A DNA stretch of 64,000 bases from Coprinellus micaceus (Eukaryota; Basidiomycota; Agaricomycetes; Agaricales; Psathyrellaceae): positions 3,038,001 through 3,102,000 of the forward strand of contig OX596335.1 of NCBI GenBank assembly GCA_951394405.1. Direction: 5' to 3'. Below, one piece after another: positions 22,586-35,011 of this stretch. The position numbers and the translations under genes are program-made. How positions within the stretch are numbered: position 1 is the first letter of the stretch; each line of letters opens with the position of its first letter. The notes under the pieces are model-generated. The model saw only the letters and a list, made by a program, of their open reading frames with translations. It had not been told where the DNA came from and did not search any database.

Positions 22586-22687
22586 GATGAGGTGGGGGGT
22601 GGGTGGAAGAGGCCGGGGTATAGAATCTGGGGTAAAGACAGGGGGCGCGGATCTTGTCCCCAAATGCCAAGCACTTCCGGGACATGA

Positions 22688-22771
22688 ATGCCGGACCGCG
22701 TGATCCTTGCTGACAACGGTGACGCGCCTGCTGCTCCAAAATTCGGACTCTGGCTTGCGTCAAGACGTTCA
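22688..22771 (+). other. Possible upstream exon of the Myb-repeat gene
   Basis: The plus-strand frame from 22688 (MPDRVILADNGDAPAAPKFG) ends at a good donor (tcg|gtaagg), with an acceptor 57 bp later (cttcag) and an open frame behind it. Rap1 proteins usually begin with a BRCT domain, and VILADNG resembles its core strand. No clean join to the exon at 23101 was found, so this is tentative. Confidence 0.25.
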
Positions 22772-23100
22772 TCGGTAAGGACACCTTCAATGTACGAGAA
22801 ATGTGAAGGAGTGCTAATTCCGTGGTGCTTCAGCAATTGGCTCGTGCATTTAGGACCGTGTACATACCGAGAATTCTTGGTATGATCTCCAACCCATCCA
22901 ATGGAGCGAAAGACCTTGTACTCATCGAACCCCCGGGTTTCCTCTGGCGACATAGATACCTTGTAATCGCAAGCTCTATAAAGAGTATCTGGTGTGCTTT
23001 CGCGCGTTCAGGCGCGACCAGCGGCGCTCCAAGACCGACCCATTTTCAAGCTGCCACACACCCCCGGCCTGCGTCAATTGGAGCTCACCCCGAGTGAGAA

Positions 23101-24678
23101 ATGAAAATGAGCCCCTCCAACGACCTTCCGAAAGAAGTGAAGCTTTCATTCCTTCCCCCACACATCATTGAGCACGCCCGTGCACTAGCGAACCCCGTCG
23201 AAGAGTCAGACGAGCCTCTCCTCATCGAAACGATTGTGGATGCCCTCCGGAAGGATAAAGGCGCGTCTTACAAGAAGATTTTGAATGGGCTACATGGGGT
23301 GAGTGGTTTATCTATTGCCGCTTCCCCGTTTTATCTGACACGCGTTTCTATCAGAGGAATGGGCATTCCGCTAGCCTTTGGAAGGACTACTACCTAGACC
23401 ATAAGAAACACATCGACATCCTTGTGCGGACAAAGAAGAAAGAGGACCCAACACAGCCCACTGTTTCCAAACCATTGAAGGGTGAGAGGGGGGCGGCGCC
23501 ATCGGCCATAAAGAAACCAGTCGCCATCTTACCAACAATCAAAAAGCCCTTTCTCAAGCACGAATCGCCAATTCACACTTTCGGACGCCCGCATACATCT
23601 GCACCTGCCCCTCGAAAACGGGCGCATTCCAAGACCGTCATTCCTGTCGCAACAATTCCCGCTTCGGGAAGTCGACGCACAACCCTTAACAGTCTCACTA
23701 CATTCGACCCCGTGTTTAACAGCCAGTTGCCTCCACCCCACACCGAAATCAAAATCCCCGACTTACCTTCACGCGAACCGTCACCTCCAACCAACGTCGT
23801 GGCGAACAACTTGGGTCATAAATTTACGCAGGAGGACCGTGATTTCTTCATCAAGTTCATTCAGAGGCGGTTCATGGAAGATCCAGCTATGCAACGCAAG
23901 GATATATGCGACAGGCTTGCTGAAAAGGCAAGGACCTCAAGCTCATACACCCAGTTTGAAACTGACTTTTAACAGGCGCCTCACCATCCCTCGTCCTCGT
24001 GGAACTCCTATTGGTCAAATAATCATGACCTACCCGATAAAATTGCGAACGCCGCTGCGAATGGACTCTGGCCGTTCGGGTCAAAAGGGAAAGGCGAAGC
24101 CTCAGTTTCTGCTGGCGTAGTGCGCAACTCTGTTCTCAAGCGACCAAACTATCGTGAATCGAGCTCAAGCGAGGACAACGAAGACGAGGATGTCGACGAC
24201 TCTTACAGCAGCAATCATGAGGATGGAAGTGAAGACAGAGACGACGATAGTGACGACTACGAACCCGTGCGTCGATATACCGAGAGCCAGATGTCGGAAT
24301 CTCGGACCCCGTTCAATGAAGCGGACATGTACATGGCGGCAAAATACATCGCAGATTTTCCTCACTTTGAGTCCGCAACGAATAGTGAACGGTGGGGGCC
24401 ATTTGGGGAAAGGGTGAGCGCTGAACGACCTTCGGACCCCGCACCTTGTACTGACCTGTACTGACCTGGAACCAAGCATCCCCAAAGAACCGACAAGTCT
24501 TGGACAGAGTACTTCCGTCGGTATGAAAAGGGTACGCATAAAATCCCGTGGGTGTGGTCCTAACTAACTTCTCCTGTCAGATGTACGCCGTCTCGTGAAA
24601 CGGATAGAGAGGCAGGAGCAGTCACAGCGTGTCAAACCATCTGGAAGTCCTCCGCGCAAGAAACGGAAAGAGGAGTAG
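23101..24678 (+). CDS. Myb-like repeat protein, possible Rap1-type telomere protein
   Basis: Exons 23101-23298, 23355-23927, 23976-24413, 24477-24531 and 24581-24678 give 453 aa. Three Myb-like units can be read, each ending in a Trp-x-x-Tyr pattern and each split by an intron at its helix-3 region: KILNGLHGRNGHSASLWKDY; FTQEDRDFFIKFIQRR... ending APHHPSSSWNSYW; and FNEADMYMAAKYI... ending HPQRTDKSWTEYF. The form FTxED...LAxKxPHH..SW is that of the Rap1 Myb domain. Between the units are a basic Pro/Lys/Ser linker and an acidic Asp/Glu/Ser stretch; the tail is basic (PRKKRKEE), a likely nuclear signal. The second intron (23928-23975) has a GC donor. Rap1 assignment is inferred; other SANT-type proteins are possible. 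Start uncertain. Confidence 0.65.
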
Positions 24679-24959
24679 GCTCCCAACGATCTCAGTGGAA
24701 TGTTGCATAGATCTCCTTTCCGTCACTTATCTCATCCCTTGTATCATTGAAGCTTCATATGTCTTTACTCGGTCGATAGTAATTTCGCGTGTTGTATTGA
24801 CACTGGTCACCTATACATGAAGTGAAGTGGTGGGCGACATGAGAAGCCCCTAACTAGAACGTTCACGTGTACTGCCATCATATAACAAGATCGATCCAGC
24901 ACACCGTCTTGTCTCCTTGCAACCAACTCACTCTCAGACCTTCCTGCACAACAACCACC

Positions 24960-26587
24960 ATGGATGAGGATTACGACGTACGAATCGCTGCCATCGCAAG
25001 CGCACGCGCTTCCTGCTTATTGACTAGCTTTGTAGGTCATCGTGCTCGGTACTGGGTTGACCGAATGTATCCTCTCGGGCCTCCTCTCCGTCGAGGGGAA
25101 GAAGGTCCTCCACATGGATCGCAACGACTACTACGGAGCGGACAGTGCCAGCTTGAACTTGACCCAGGTGTGTGTCGAACTCGTTATCTCGCATTCATCA
25201 GGGGTTGACCTATTCAACAGCTCTACCGTAAATTCCGTCCAGATCAAACACCCCCCACCGAGCTTGGGCGCGACAGAGACTACGCCATCGACCTCGTTCC
25301 CAAGTTCATCATCGCCTCTGGAGAATTGACTAAGATCCTCGTCCATACCGAAGTCACTCGCTATCTGGAGTTCAAGCAGATCGCTGGAAGCTTCGTCTAC
25401 CGTGACGGCAGGATCTCCAAGGTTCCTAGTACAGAGATGGAGGCTGTCAAGAGCCCTCTCATGGGCCTCTTCGAGAAGCGTCGCGCGAAGAAGTTCTTTG
25501 AGTTCCTGCAGAACTGGAAGGACGAGGACCCAACGACCCACCAAGGTAACGACCGCACATCTACATATCTTGGGTGTGATCGCAACCACGTACTCACATC
25601 TGTATCCAGGCATCAACCTCGACAAGGATAGTATGAAGACCGTTTACGAGAAATTCGGACTGGAACCCGGTACCCAGGACTTCATTGGTCATGCTATGGC
25701 TTTGTACCTGGATGACGAGTAGGTGTTAGTGTGGCTATCAGGGCGCGTGCATCTAATCACTTTCCCCAGTTACATCACCAAGCCTGCCCGCCCAACCTAC
25801 GATCGCATCATCCTTTACACCTCCTCCATGGCCCGATATGGCAAATCTCCTTACATTTACCCCCTCTACGGCCTTGGTGAACTTCCCCAGTCGTTCGCCC
25901 GTCTCTCTGCCATATATGGTGGGACTTACATGCTCGACAAGCCTATTCATGAAATTGTCACCGATGCCGATGGAAAGTTCGTCGGCGTTCGCAGCGGCGA
26001 CGAGACGGTCAAGGCCAAGCAGGTCATTGGCGACCCTAGCTACTTCGGCGCCGGAAAGGAGCTCGAAGGTGGCAAAATGCGCGTCATTGAGGAGGGCAAG
26101 GTCGTCCGTGCGATATGCTTGCTCAAGCACCCTATTCCTGGCACCGAGGACTCTGACTCTTGCCAGATTATCATCCCTCAGAACCAGGTTAACCGCCGCA
26201 ACGGTGAGCCACCGCCCGTCTACAACTTTGGCGTAATTACTAACACATACCTCAGATATCTACATTGCCATGGTCTCGTCGACCCACAACGTCTGTGCCA
26301 AGGACATCTATGTCGCAATTGTCAGCACCATTGTCGAAACCGACAAGCCTGAGCTCGAGATCGCTCCTGGTCTGAGCCTCTTGGGTCCCATCTACGATAA
26401 GTTTGTCACCATCAGCCCCCTCTACACCCCCACGAGCACCGGCAAGGAGGACAACGTCTTCATCACTCGCTCCTACGACGCTACTTCCCACTTCGAGACC
26501 GTCGTCGAAGACGTCCAGGACGTTTGGAAGCGCGTCACCGGCTCCGATCTCGTTTTGAAGAAGCGTGAGGTTGAGGTCCAGAGTTAA
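24960..26587 (+). CDS. GDI1: Rab GDP-dissociation inhibitor
   Basis: Exons 24960-24977, 25036-25167, 25221-25545, 25610-25718, 25770-26203 and 26256-26587 give 449 aa, standard for GDI. The protein extracts GDP-bound prenylated Rab GTPases from membranes and recycles them through the cytosol. Signature regions are present: [20 protein letters not shown] (dinucleotide-binding-like fold), the conserved [19 protein letters not shown], and the Rab-binding platform around YRKFRP. Further matches are [15 protein letters not shown] and [15 protein letters not shown]. The C-terminus ([18 protein letters not shown]) lacks the long insert that marks Rab escort proteins. The first exon holds only six codons, an arrangement that short-exon gene finders often miss. 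It is convergent with RAV1 across 185 bp. Confidence 0.96.
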
Positions 26588-26772
26588 GCGCCGGAACGGT
26601 ACCTCTTCATCGACCATCCTTTGGTTGCATTTGCCCGGAATTCACTTTGTTTGTGCTTCATGAACCCCTCCTTCTGCCCGCAATTCTTGCCTTCAATCCA
26701 CACAATGACGAGTGATATGTATATTATCTCCCAAATATGAACCTCTAGTATGGAAACGGACATATAGACCTT

Positions 26773-29700
26773 CTAAAAGAACGCGTTCATGTCGAACTCA
26801 GGGACCTGGACATCCTGTTTCGCACTCTTTATGAGGCTTCCCAAGCCCGCTTTGCGTGCAATCAAGTCTCCTTCTTCTTTGACTTTCTCCAAGCCCGACG
26901 TTTGCAGTGGTTTGCTGGGAGTCCCGCTCTCTGTGGACGGGAAGGAGGTGAGGTCCATGTCTATCATGATGGACGACCGGCGGTTGGCGGCTGGTTCAAG
27001 TGGGAATAGCGGTTGAGTTGAGGTAAAGTTGATGGCGCCGTTGAGAGGCGAGACTGGAGGCGAATGGACGACGGTCGACGGCCGAGCGAATGACCAGGAT
27101 CGGACAAGGTCGAGTGCAAGAGCATGGCAGCCTAAATGGTAGCTTGCCTTGAGCGCCCGCACCTTGACCCACGACAGAAGGGCACTTACCCATCCGACAG
27201 AAAACTTTGGCGATTTGAAGGATAAATTTGAATTCTGACCTCCCCGAGATCTCACTCGTGCCCTTAGCCGCTTGTAATGTCTTCATCCGCAGCTGAGAGA
27301 ACAGCAATGCGAGAGTAGGGTCATCGTAGTGAGGCTCCTTGATCTCTTCCACCATCACGTTGAAGACAGAGGCGATGTCCTGAAGGGGTGTCTAGGACAT
27401 CCGCCAATATATTATTCGTGTATCCAAAATTTGGGAAAGTAGTCGGACTGACCAGGAGAACGCGGACTGCCAAGTCCCGCCTATGCAACACCCAAAAGGC
27501 CCAGCTTCCCAAATATCGATTTCCAGCCTCGAATGCCCCGGGGATAACCGTTTCCGAGAGTATCTCGGTGAGGATTGGGCCCTCGTTACACCCCTCGACC
27601 ACCCTCGCAATCGCAATGGCCAACTGAAAGTCATCCATCTGCTTCAAGCACACATTCACCGCATCTTTGAGGGACCCTCCTAGTAAAAAAAACGCGGCAG
27701 CGTACTCTACTTCACGCATCAGTCCCGGAACTGAGCATCGACAAAAGGACACACCATAACGCTGTTTACTGAGTAACGCAAATGCGTTCTTGAGGGCCGC
27801 AGTCCTCCACCGCGGGTCGTTAAAGTTATTCGAAAGGAACTTGAGCATAAGCGCTTGCTCCTTATGCCACGCCGCCTGCCTCCAAAGCCCGTGTACGAGC
27901 TTATGCTTGCCAAGTGCGAAGTAGAATAAGGAGCACTCGGTAGGGTCCCGGACATCGCCTGCCATGTACTCGTTTCGCGCGATAGCCTCGAATTGTTGCT
28001 TCTATTTGAAGCAAGGTCAAGAAAACAATCGGAATACCAGATGGTTAATCCATCGCATGGCACAGGAGTGTTGCACTCACTAGACTCTCGTTGTTCGTTG
28101 CCCAAAGCGGAACTCCCAACGCCTTCGCATCCGACCATGTCATCTTCCCCCCACACGCCGCAACTGACGCATTCAACAGCAAGTCCTGACTCTCACTGTG
28201 GAATGCCCAGATCATGTCGCGATACCTTAATCGCTCCCTCCTGGCTTTCGCCGTGGGTAGTGTCCCCACGGAGGAAGCTCGTTCGTTAAGGATGTAGAAT
28301 GAGCGCATGGAGATGAGGTACCGTAGGCCGTTGTCGTCGAGGGCTCGTCGTTGCTCGTCGATCTTACGTACGGGAGTGTCAGGATACGTTCGGTTATCGT
28401 GAGAAAGGGAAGAGGTACTTCGAGTGTTGTTTGGATGAGGACGATGAGGTGAGCTTGCTCGTTCGAGGTCAAGTGAGGCAGTTCGTGGGTTTCGAGATAT
28501 TTGATCAAACGTTCGACCAGAGGGCGAGAGAACCCAGCTTCATCAGTGCTGCAACCACTTTAGTAGCTAACCATTGCCCAGTGCAGGAGAGACCACGTAC
28601 TCGTTGCCAAGCTCGTTCGACCCAAAATCACTAAACAGTTTCCGGTACTGCTTTTTGGATGTCTGAGGACCGCACATGAGGGAGGTGCGACGTGCGATTC
28701 ATGGAGGAGGTACACACGAGTGACCTTGATCCGGCGTCTTTCCCCAAATACTGGTCCACAGGGACGGTCGTCCACTTGTTGAGCTCTCCTTCATCCTCGT
28801 GTCGTATGATGTCTGCCGCCAAATTCGCGATGATCTCCTTGACTAGTTCGCTTTTGCCCCAGAGCAAGCACTGGAGGAGCATCTGGGGATTGTAGTCTTC
28901 GAGTGGGCCGTTCATCCTCGCGACCCGTTCAAACAATCTTTCCCCGCGCTTGCCTTCACGTTTTGGCGAATCTCCAAACAAGTACAGTTGCTGACCTGCT
29001 CCAACGAGGAACGACCCATCAGCCATCCACACCGAATCCGCGATGGTATACGGCGTAAACCTGATCTTCATAAGCAATTGCCAAAGCTCCCTTGACCCAA
29101 ATCAAATAAGCCTTTCTCACTCACCCAGAGATATCGATCCGATGGACCGTAGACCAACCTGGCCCATCATCGAAGTAGGTCATCCTCTGCTGGCATAGAA
29201 TGTCTACGTGACGCGAATACCCAACAGCCAATATCGACTGCATATCCGGGGTGGAGCTCCAATCGAGGTCGAGGATGTGGTCCCCATCTTCTTTCCGGTA
29301 CTCGAGACCCCTTGCAAACTCGGACTCGGTGGAGTCCCATATCGTCAGCTCATCGTAAACGTCGCGGCCAACCACTGGACATAAATAAGCGTGCAGCGGT
29401 GTGTATAGGCCCAGAGGAGGAGGGACATACCGAGGGCCGTTTTCTTCATCGAACTACACTTAGCCTTCTTGAACCCCCTTTTCTCTGTCCTAACCGTCCC
29501 CGTACACCTCCATGCTTGCCCGTTCTTTCCCGCCTCAGTTTCCGGAGCCCAAAAGGCCAACTCCCCTTCCTTTGACACACTTAACAATACATCATGGTCT
29601 GCCCAGTCCCTCTTATTTCCCCACGCCATCGGGTCCACTGGCTGGATGAACCTGGGTGTATCTGGCAACGGAAGTGGTTGCTGTGATGTAATGGTGAGCT

Positions 29701-31600
29701 CGGCGTCGGGTCCCTCGGTGCACTTGATCTGAATGACGACGTAGTCAGTTGTGACCGCGATGATGAACTCACAGCCTGACGGGGAGGGCATGGTGAATAG
29801 ATTCTCAAGGCGGGGGAGTTCGAGGGTCCGTGGAGGGTCACTGTGCAAGGTTAACACTCCCGTATCGTGGAGGAAGGTGGCGTATTGATATCCTGGACGA
29901 TCAGATAGTGTCAAGGGCAAGCAAAACGCTGAACTGGTTAACTAGTGTCCTAACCTTGAGAGAGAACAACCATAAACTCCCCATTTGCCCAACTGCCCGT
30001 TCGCTCCAGCTCGGTCCCTCGCTTGGAGATCTTCCAAGCATCTCCAGTGAGGTCCGCTCGAATGACGCCCACCCCCTTACCCTCCGGGGTCCTCACGAGC
30101 CTCAAAATCTCGCACTCATCGTCAGGCTGGCGTTCAGGGAACGCAGCAACGAGTTTTAACCCATGGCTCTTAGCGTCAAAGAATGCCAATGGTGAGAGTT
30201 CAAAGGTCATAAGGGGTGTGCTGGTGACAAGCGTCAACGAGCTTGGGTTAGGGTGAGGTATCAGGTAGAGGTAGGACGGGGTATGCGAGAACACGGAGGG
30301 CTGTGATTGCTGGAGGGTGAATTGCCGAAGAAGTGTTGGGGGTCTCCGGTCGATGTTCTATTGGACTGGTCAACGTATGTCTGTACCAAGCCGGAGCGAT
30401 AACATACGGCGACGGCTGTGACTACGATAGACCCATCTCCAAGGACGCGGAGGAACAAATCCCAGCCTTCATCCTTAATTTCCTTTATTCGCCGGTTCTG
30501 CGCTTCGCTCGAATCTTTCAAAATATGATCCAATACCGCCCCAACGGTCTGCCGGTCCAGCCAGAATATAGAGGAGTGGGACTCCGCGTGGGTGAGTGCA
30601 ACATGGAATGGGAGTGCGGAGAAGAGGTCCAGCGATGCATGGAGCTGTAAATACTCCGGAGAGTCAAGGATGGGGATGAAGATGCGAAGTACGGAATCGG
30701 AGGTGACGCTGTAGAGTATCAAGTCGTACCTACTAGACGCCTGTGGTCGACGCCAAGCGATCTTGACCACGAGCCGAGGATGGGGAAGGAGCTGGGTCTG
30801 ACGGCCGGAGGTGGTGGAGAACAGTCGCAGAGCGGTGTCATGCTTCGGAGATAGGTTAGGCACACGTCCGGGAGGACAAGGCGGCGCTACCCACCTTTGA
30901 AACAGTGGCGATGTACATGAGAGATGGCGCAAAGTTGGCGTGCACAATAGACTTGACTCTAGGCCCAGTTAGGGCGGAGTAAAGCGACTGATGGGAGGAC
31001 GTACGGGGCGGACCACTTCAGTGACCAGGTGGGGAGATCATTCTCCAGCACTAGTGTATACACGGAGAAGCCTTTCTCACTTCCGACGGCCAGCATGCCT
31101 AGTCCGCCTTAGAGCAATATCAGCGAAGCAAAACAACACTCACCAGCCTTGTTGTCCAGAGCCGTGATAGTATGTCCTTCTGGAAGAACCAAGGTTGAGT
31201 GGACCCTCCAAGCACCTTCCTGGACGTCTGATAACGCCCATGCGACGATCCGAGTCCCCATCGCGGCGACAATCTAACACACTAGTTAGACAGATGGAGA
31301 GCAAGCGATGTTGCAGCATACCAGCCTCATTCCAGAGTCCACAGAGATAGAGGAGATACTCCCTCTCGACTTGACCATCCCGGGGAAAGCCTCCCAGAAT
31401 GCGAGCACGCGTCGGAGAGCCAGCGTTTGGGCATTTCGGATGAGGACCGAGTCTGCGGATGGGTACAGCTTTGAGAATTCAACATTTGGTGTTCTGGCGT
31501 GACATCGAGCTCTACGCACTAGAAGAGTTTCCTTGGGTAACCTGATGAATTGCAGGCCTTCGGCGGGGTATCCAGTACATGTTTGCTGGAGACTGAGCAT
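26773..31600 (-). CDS. RAV1: Rav1, RAVE complex subunit (V-ATPase assembly)
   Basis: Seventeen exons can be traced on the minus strand from MLSLQQTCTGYPAEGLQF (31600) to DMNAFF (stop at 26773). Rav1 and its animal relatives (DMXL/rabconnectin) promote reassembly of V1 with Vo at vacuole and endosome membranes. The N-terminal half reads as WD-type beta-propeller repeats (DSVLIRNAQTLALRRVLAFW, KHDTALRLFST, TIWDST). The C-terminal half carries the Rav1p_C signature: FSRPLVERLIKYLE, SMRSFYILNERA, DPTECSLFYFALGKHKLVHG, HKEQALMLKFLSNNF, RYEYAAAFFLLGGSLKDAVN and RRDLAVRVLL. One splice near 28560-28640 is uncertain, because the frame of KLFSDFG must change phase to reach TDEAGFSRP. The start lies only 172 bp from the divergent five-FAS1 gene. 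Confidence 0.92.
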
Positions 31601-31772
31601 GATACTGGTCAGAGTGGTGGTCGCATTGTCCGAAGCAGCAGCTGCCAGCCAAAAACGCGTCATATCCTCTACGGGGTGGCGCGCACGTGGTTCTTCCGTT
31701 CCGCGAGTGGTCCAAGTACCTCGAGCCTGCTGCGCCTGTCACTCGTTCACCACATCTTCCATCTCTCGCGCC
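31601..31772. promoter_or_regulatory. 172-bp bidirectional promoter, RAV1 / FAS1 protein
   Basis: The entire space between two divergent start codons is 172 bp and must hold both promoters and leaders. Frames from both genes extend into it, which is coincidental. No TATA box is obvious. The arrangement suggests co-expression of two predicted vacuole-related genes. Confidence 0.5.
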
Positions 31773-34610
31773 ATGCGTTGGGGGTGTCTCCCAGCAGCTC
31801 TGGCAGCGGCCTTGCTGCCAATGCTCACGTCTGCGGCGCAGATTTCCCTTTCTCAGCCAACACCAGCAGTGTCAACGACCCTTGTCGATGTCCTCAGCGC
31901 GGATCCTGATTATGTCTCGCTCCTAAAGCTCCTTCAACGGACTCGACTCATACCAACACTTAACCGACTCGTAGACAGCACCCTGTTTGCCCCGACAAAC
32001 GATGCTATCAAGAGACACGCGGAGGAGAACGACTTCTTGAAGAGTGTTCTGGACGATGAGGGCTTCGTCTTAACAGACAATATCCAAGAAACACTACGAC
32101 AGCAACTCTTCTACCATCTTCTCAACTACACGCTTCCAGATCCTCCAGAATACAATAGGGTCCAAACACATGACACATTGCACTATCCACGACTCGGTCT
32201 ATCGCCCCCAACACGAGACCCACCGCCGCACCCACCATGGATGCCTATGCCAGGAGGGAGCTTAGGGGGAAAGCCGCAGAGACTCAGGGTGGCTACAGAT
32301 GATGCAGGTGTACGTGTAGGAGCCGATGCTTTCGGTCGGGGAGGGGCAAGCTTTGTCAAAGAACCTACCGAGGCCGCGAACGGCGTTGTGGTCGGAATCG
32401 ATGATATGCTGGAGGTGCCTCCTGACCTCGGTGCGTAATTGCCCCCTTGCTTACATGCAAAATCGGACTAACATACTGTGAAGCTCGAGTAATCAAACGC
32501 CATTCCTCAGTGTCCTATTTCAACAAGATTCTGGGACCCGAGGTCGTTTCCAAGCTGAACAGCACTGCAAACCTTACCCTGTTCCTCCCAGTTGATGAAG
32601 CATGGGACGAGTTAGACCCCGACGAACGACTATACCTTGAAAGCGAATTCGCCGCTGACGACCTGAGACGGATATTGAACATGCATGCTGTGGTTATGGA
32701 ACGTGTCGGGTGGTCAGAATCGTTCGAATCTGGCGACAAGCGTACGTCATGCTCTGAATCGTCTTACTTCGTGCTCTAACTCAGCAGCCTTACATCAGTA
32801 ACCACGCTTGACGGTAGTAGCCTCGAGATCACTACGACGGACCACAAAACCAAGATTTCAGGTGCTGAGCTGGTCCAACCCGATATCTACGCCTCCAACG
32901 GGGTCCTGCACCTTGTCGACTCGCTGCTTATCCCTTCAGACGCCCTGAAATTAACTCCAGAGAAATACTTGCTCGCGCTTAAATGCACCAAATTCGTCTC
33001 TCTTCTCCACTCGGTCGATTTAACCCCCCTGATCAATGACACCGATCCGCAGTTTACTATCCTCGCTCCGACGGATGATATACTAACCGTCCTGGGTGAC
33101 TCTGATCTCCCTGAACGGGGAAGTGAAGAGTTGAAGAGGTTATTGCAATATCACTTCCTTCCTGGACGCTGGACTCCCAAGAAGCTGGAGGATGGGTTGC
33201 TGCTGGAGACCGAACTCGTCGAAGAAGGCCTGGCGGGAGGGAGGCAAGTTCTGGCGGTCGAAGTTCAAGACGAGGATCCCAAGAAGAAAATCCCGAGACA
33301 CGTCACCTTCGCGGGAGCAGGCGTCGTCAGCGAGCCGAGTGAGTGCCTTATATCTTATCAACTCCACCGTAGTCTAACCGGTCCCTCTAGTTCACGTCAA
33401 TAATTCCATTATTTATTTCATCAATAGACCGCTCACGCCCCCAGCTGACCCGCTTGAAACCGCTTTGCCTTTCCTCGACCTCTCGTCCTTTTTGGCCGCG
33501 GTTTTATCATCTTCGAAAGCCGACATCCTCAGAAAGAAACCGCATACGACTCTACTTATTCCCCGCAACGAGGCATTTAAACGACTTGGATCCCTGGTCA
33601 GCAACCACCTCCTGTCGGCGTCGGCGAAATTCGACTTGGAGAACGTCCTTCTGCACCATACGCTAGATTCAATCGCATACGAAGCGGCGTTGACGAAAGG
33701 CAGTCAGCATTCCTTCGCCACCGTCGAAGGATCCGACATAACATTTCAACGCACGAAGAATGGGACGATGTTCGTTGGCGCCAGTGGTGGGTGGGCAGGC
33801 CTCAAGGCCGAAATCACGCCACGAAACCTCCTCACAAAGACTGGTGTCATTCACGAGGTGTCGGATATCCTGATCCCCCGTTCGGTGGAGATCACAGTCG
33901 GCAAGTTGGTCAAGGCAGCGAAGGGTAACACCATGGCGACTTTGGTCAACAAGGCTGGCTTTGAATGGGTGTTGAATGGAACATTTCCTCCAGAAGGATC
34001 TCCCTGGGCTGACCAGTACACGGAGACAGTTGGCTGGACGCTACTTTGTCCGCCGGACGATGCCTTCAAGGGGTACAACCTCACACAGCTCTACGCAGAT
34101 GAAGCGGGTCTAAAGGCAATCGTCGAACAACACCTCATTCCGGTCCCCGTCCCCCAGAAGGACATCCTTCCAGACGCTGAAGACACCGATTCTCCGTTGA
34201 ACAACAACAGGCCCCTTGTATTAGACGATGCGACTTATACCACATTGCGATCCGCGGGATCCGTCTATGGAGACATTGTCTTCCAGAAGCAAGAAGAGGA
34301 CGGACACTACGTCGTCGGGATTAAGGGTGCACGGGGTACGGAAGGCGGTCGCGACTATGCTCGCCTGCTTTCCTGGGGCCGCTCAACGACTGGGAGCGGG
34401 GCAGGCGGGGTAATTCAGATCGATCGCCTTTTGGTTCCATACCACCCCAAATGGTGGGTTGAATATGGAGCACCGACAGCTGTTGGTTCCTTCGGAATGC
34501 TTGCTATTTGTGCCTTCTTCTATGGCGTCCACACTCTCTGGCAGAAGGATACGACGGAGGCGACGTATGAGCCCGTTGGAGGGTTTGGACATGACGACGA
34601 TGACGAATAA
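31773..34610 (+). CDS. Five-FAS1-domain type I membrane protein (Fsc1-like)
   Basis: Exons 31773-32430, 32484-32741, 32799-33338 and 33391-34610 give 891 aa. It starts with a signal peptide (MRWGCLPAALAAALLPMLTS). Five fasciclin-like domains follow, each shown by a TLFAPTNDA-type strand: DSTLFAPTNDAI, NLTLFLPVDEAW, QFTILAPTDDIL, HTTLLIPRNEAF and GWTLLCPPDDAF. A single C-terminal membrane segment (SFGMLAICAFFYGVHTLW) and a short acidic cytosolic tail ending DDDDE complete it. Fission yeast Fsc1 has this architecture, sits in the vacuole membrane and is needed for autophagosome fusion; the same role is inferred here from layout only. A Pro-rich insert lies inside the first domain. A cell-surface adhesion role is the alternative. 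Confidence 0.88.
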
Positions 34611-35011
34611 GGTATTCTATCTTCTGTTTGCTTGCTTTCACGTCTAGATGCCATTTCGTTCTCTCCCTCAAGGCCTCATACACGTCTTTAGCATAATAGC
34701 CGAACCTTGAATCAAACATCGGTATTTATCTTTGTATTATATTTGTAACCATTACCCTATTTCGTTGGCCGGAAATCTAGTAGACTTGATTGGCGGTGTC
34801 CAGCGAGCCAAGCTCAGTTTAGCCGCCAGCGTGCGGGGAAGGCGTCCGAGGCATGTGAAATCCGAGCTGTCCCGACGGGCCATGGTGCACCGTGACGGCG
34901 AGCTGCGTTGAAAAGTCCATCAAAGTCGTCATGTAAAAAGCAAATATCACATCCTCTCCTTTTCACCTTGGCACTACCAGACTCGACCGCTCGGGGCACC
35001 CCTAGGACACG
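34611..35011. other. Intergenic region upstream of the carnitine carrier
   Basis: About 400 bp between the end of the FAS1 gene and the start of the carrier gene, both on plus. It should contain the carrier promoter. No gene or clear motif is seen; minus-strand frames here are shadows. Confidence 0.45.

Noticed and set aside
22519..22953. Minus-strand frame of 144 codons upstream of MMSDH
   Set aside because: It overlaps the MMSDH start in another phase, has no recognisable domain, and its region is better read as promoter or a possible plus-strand upstream exon.
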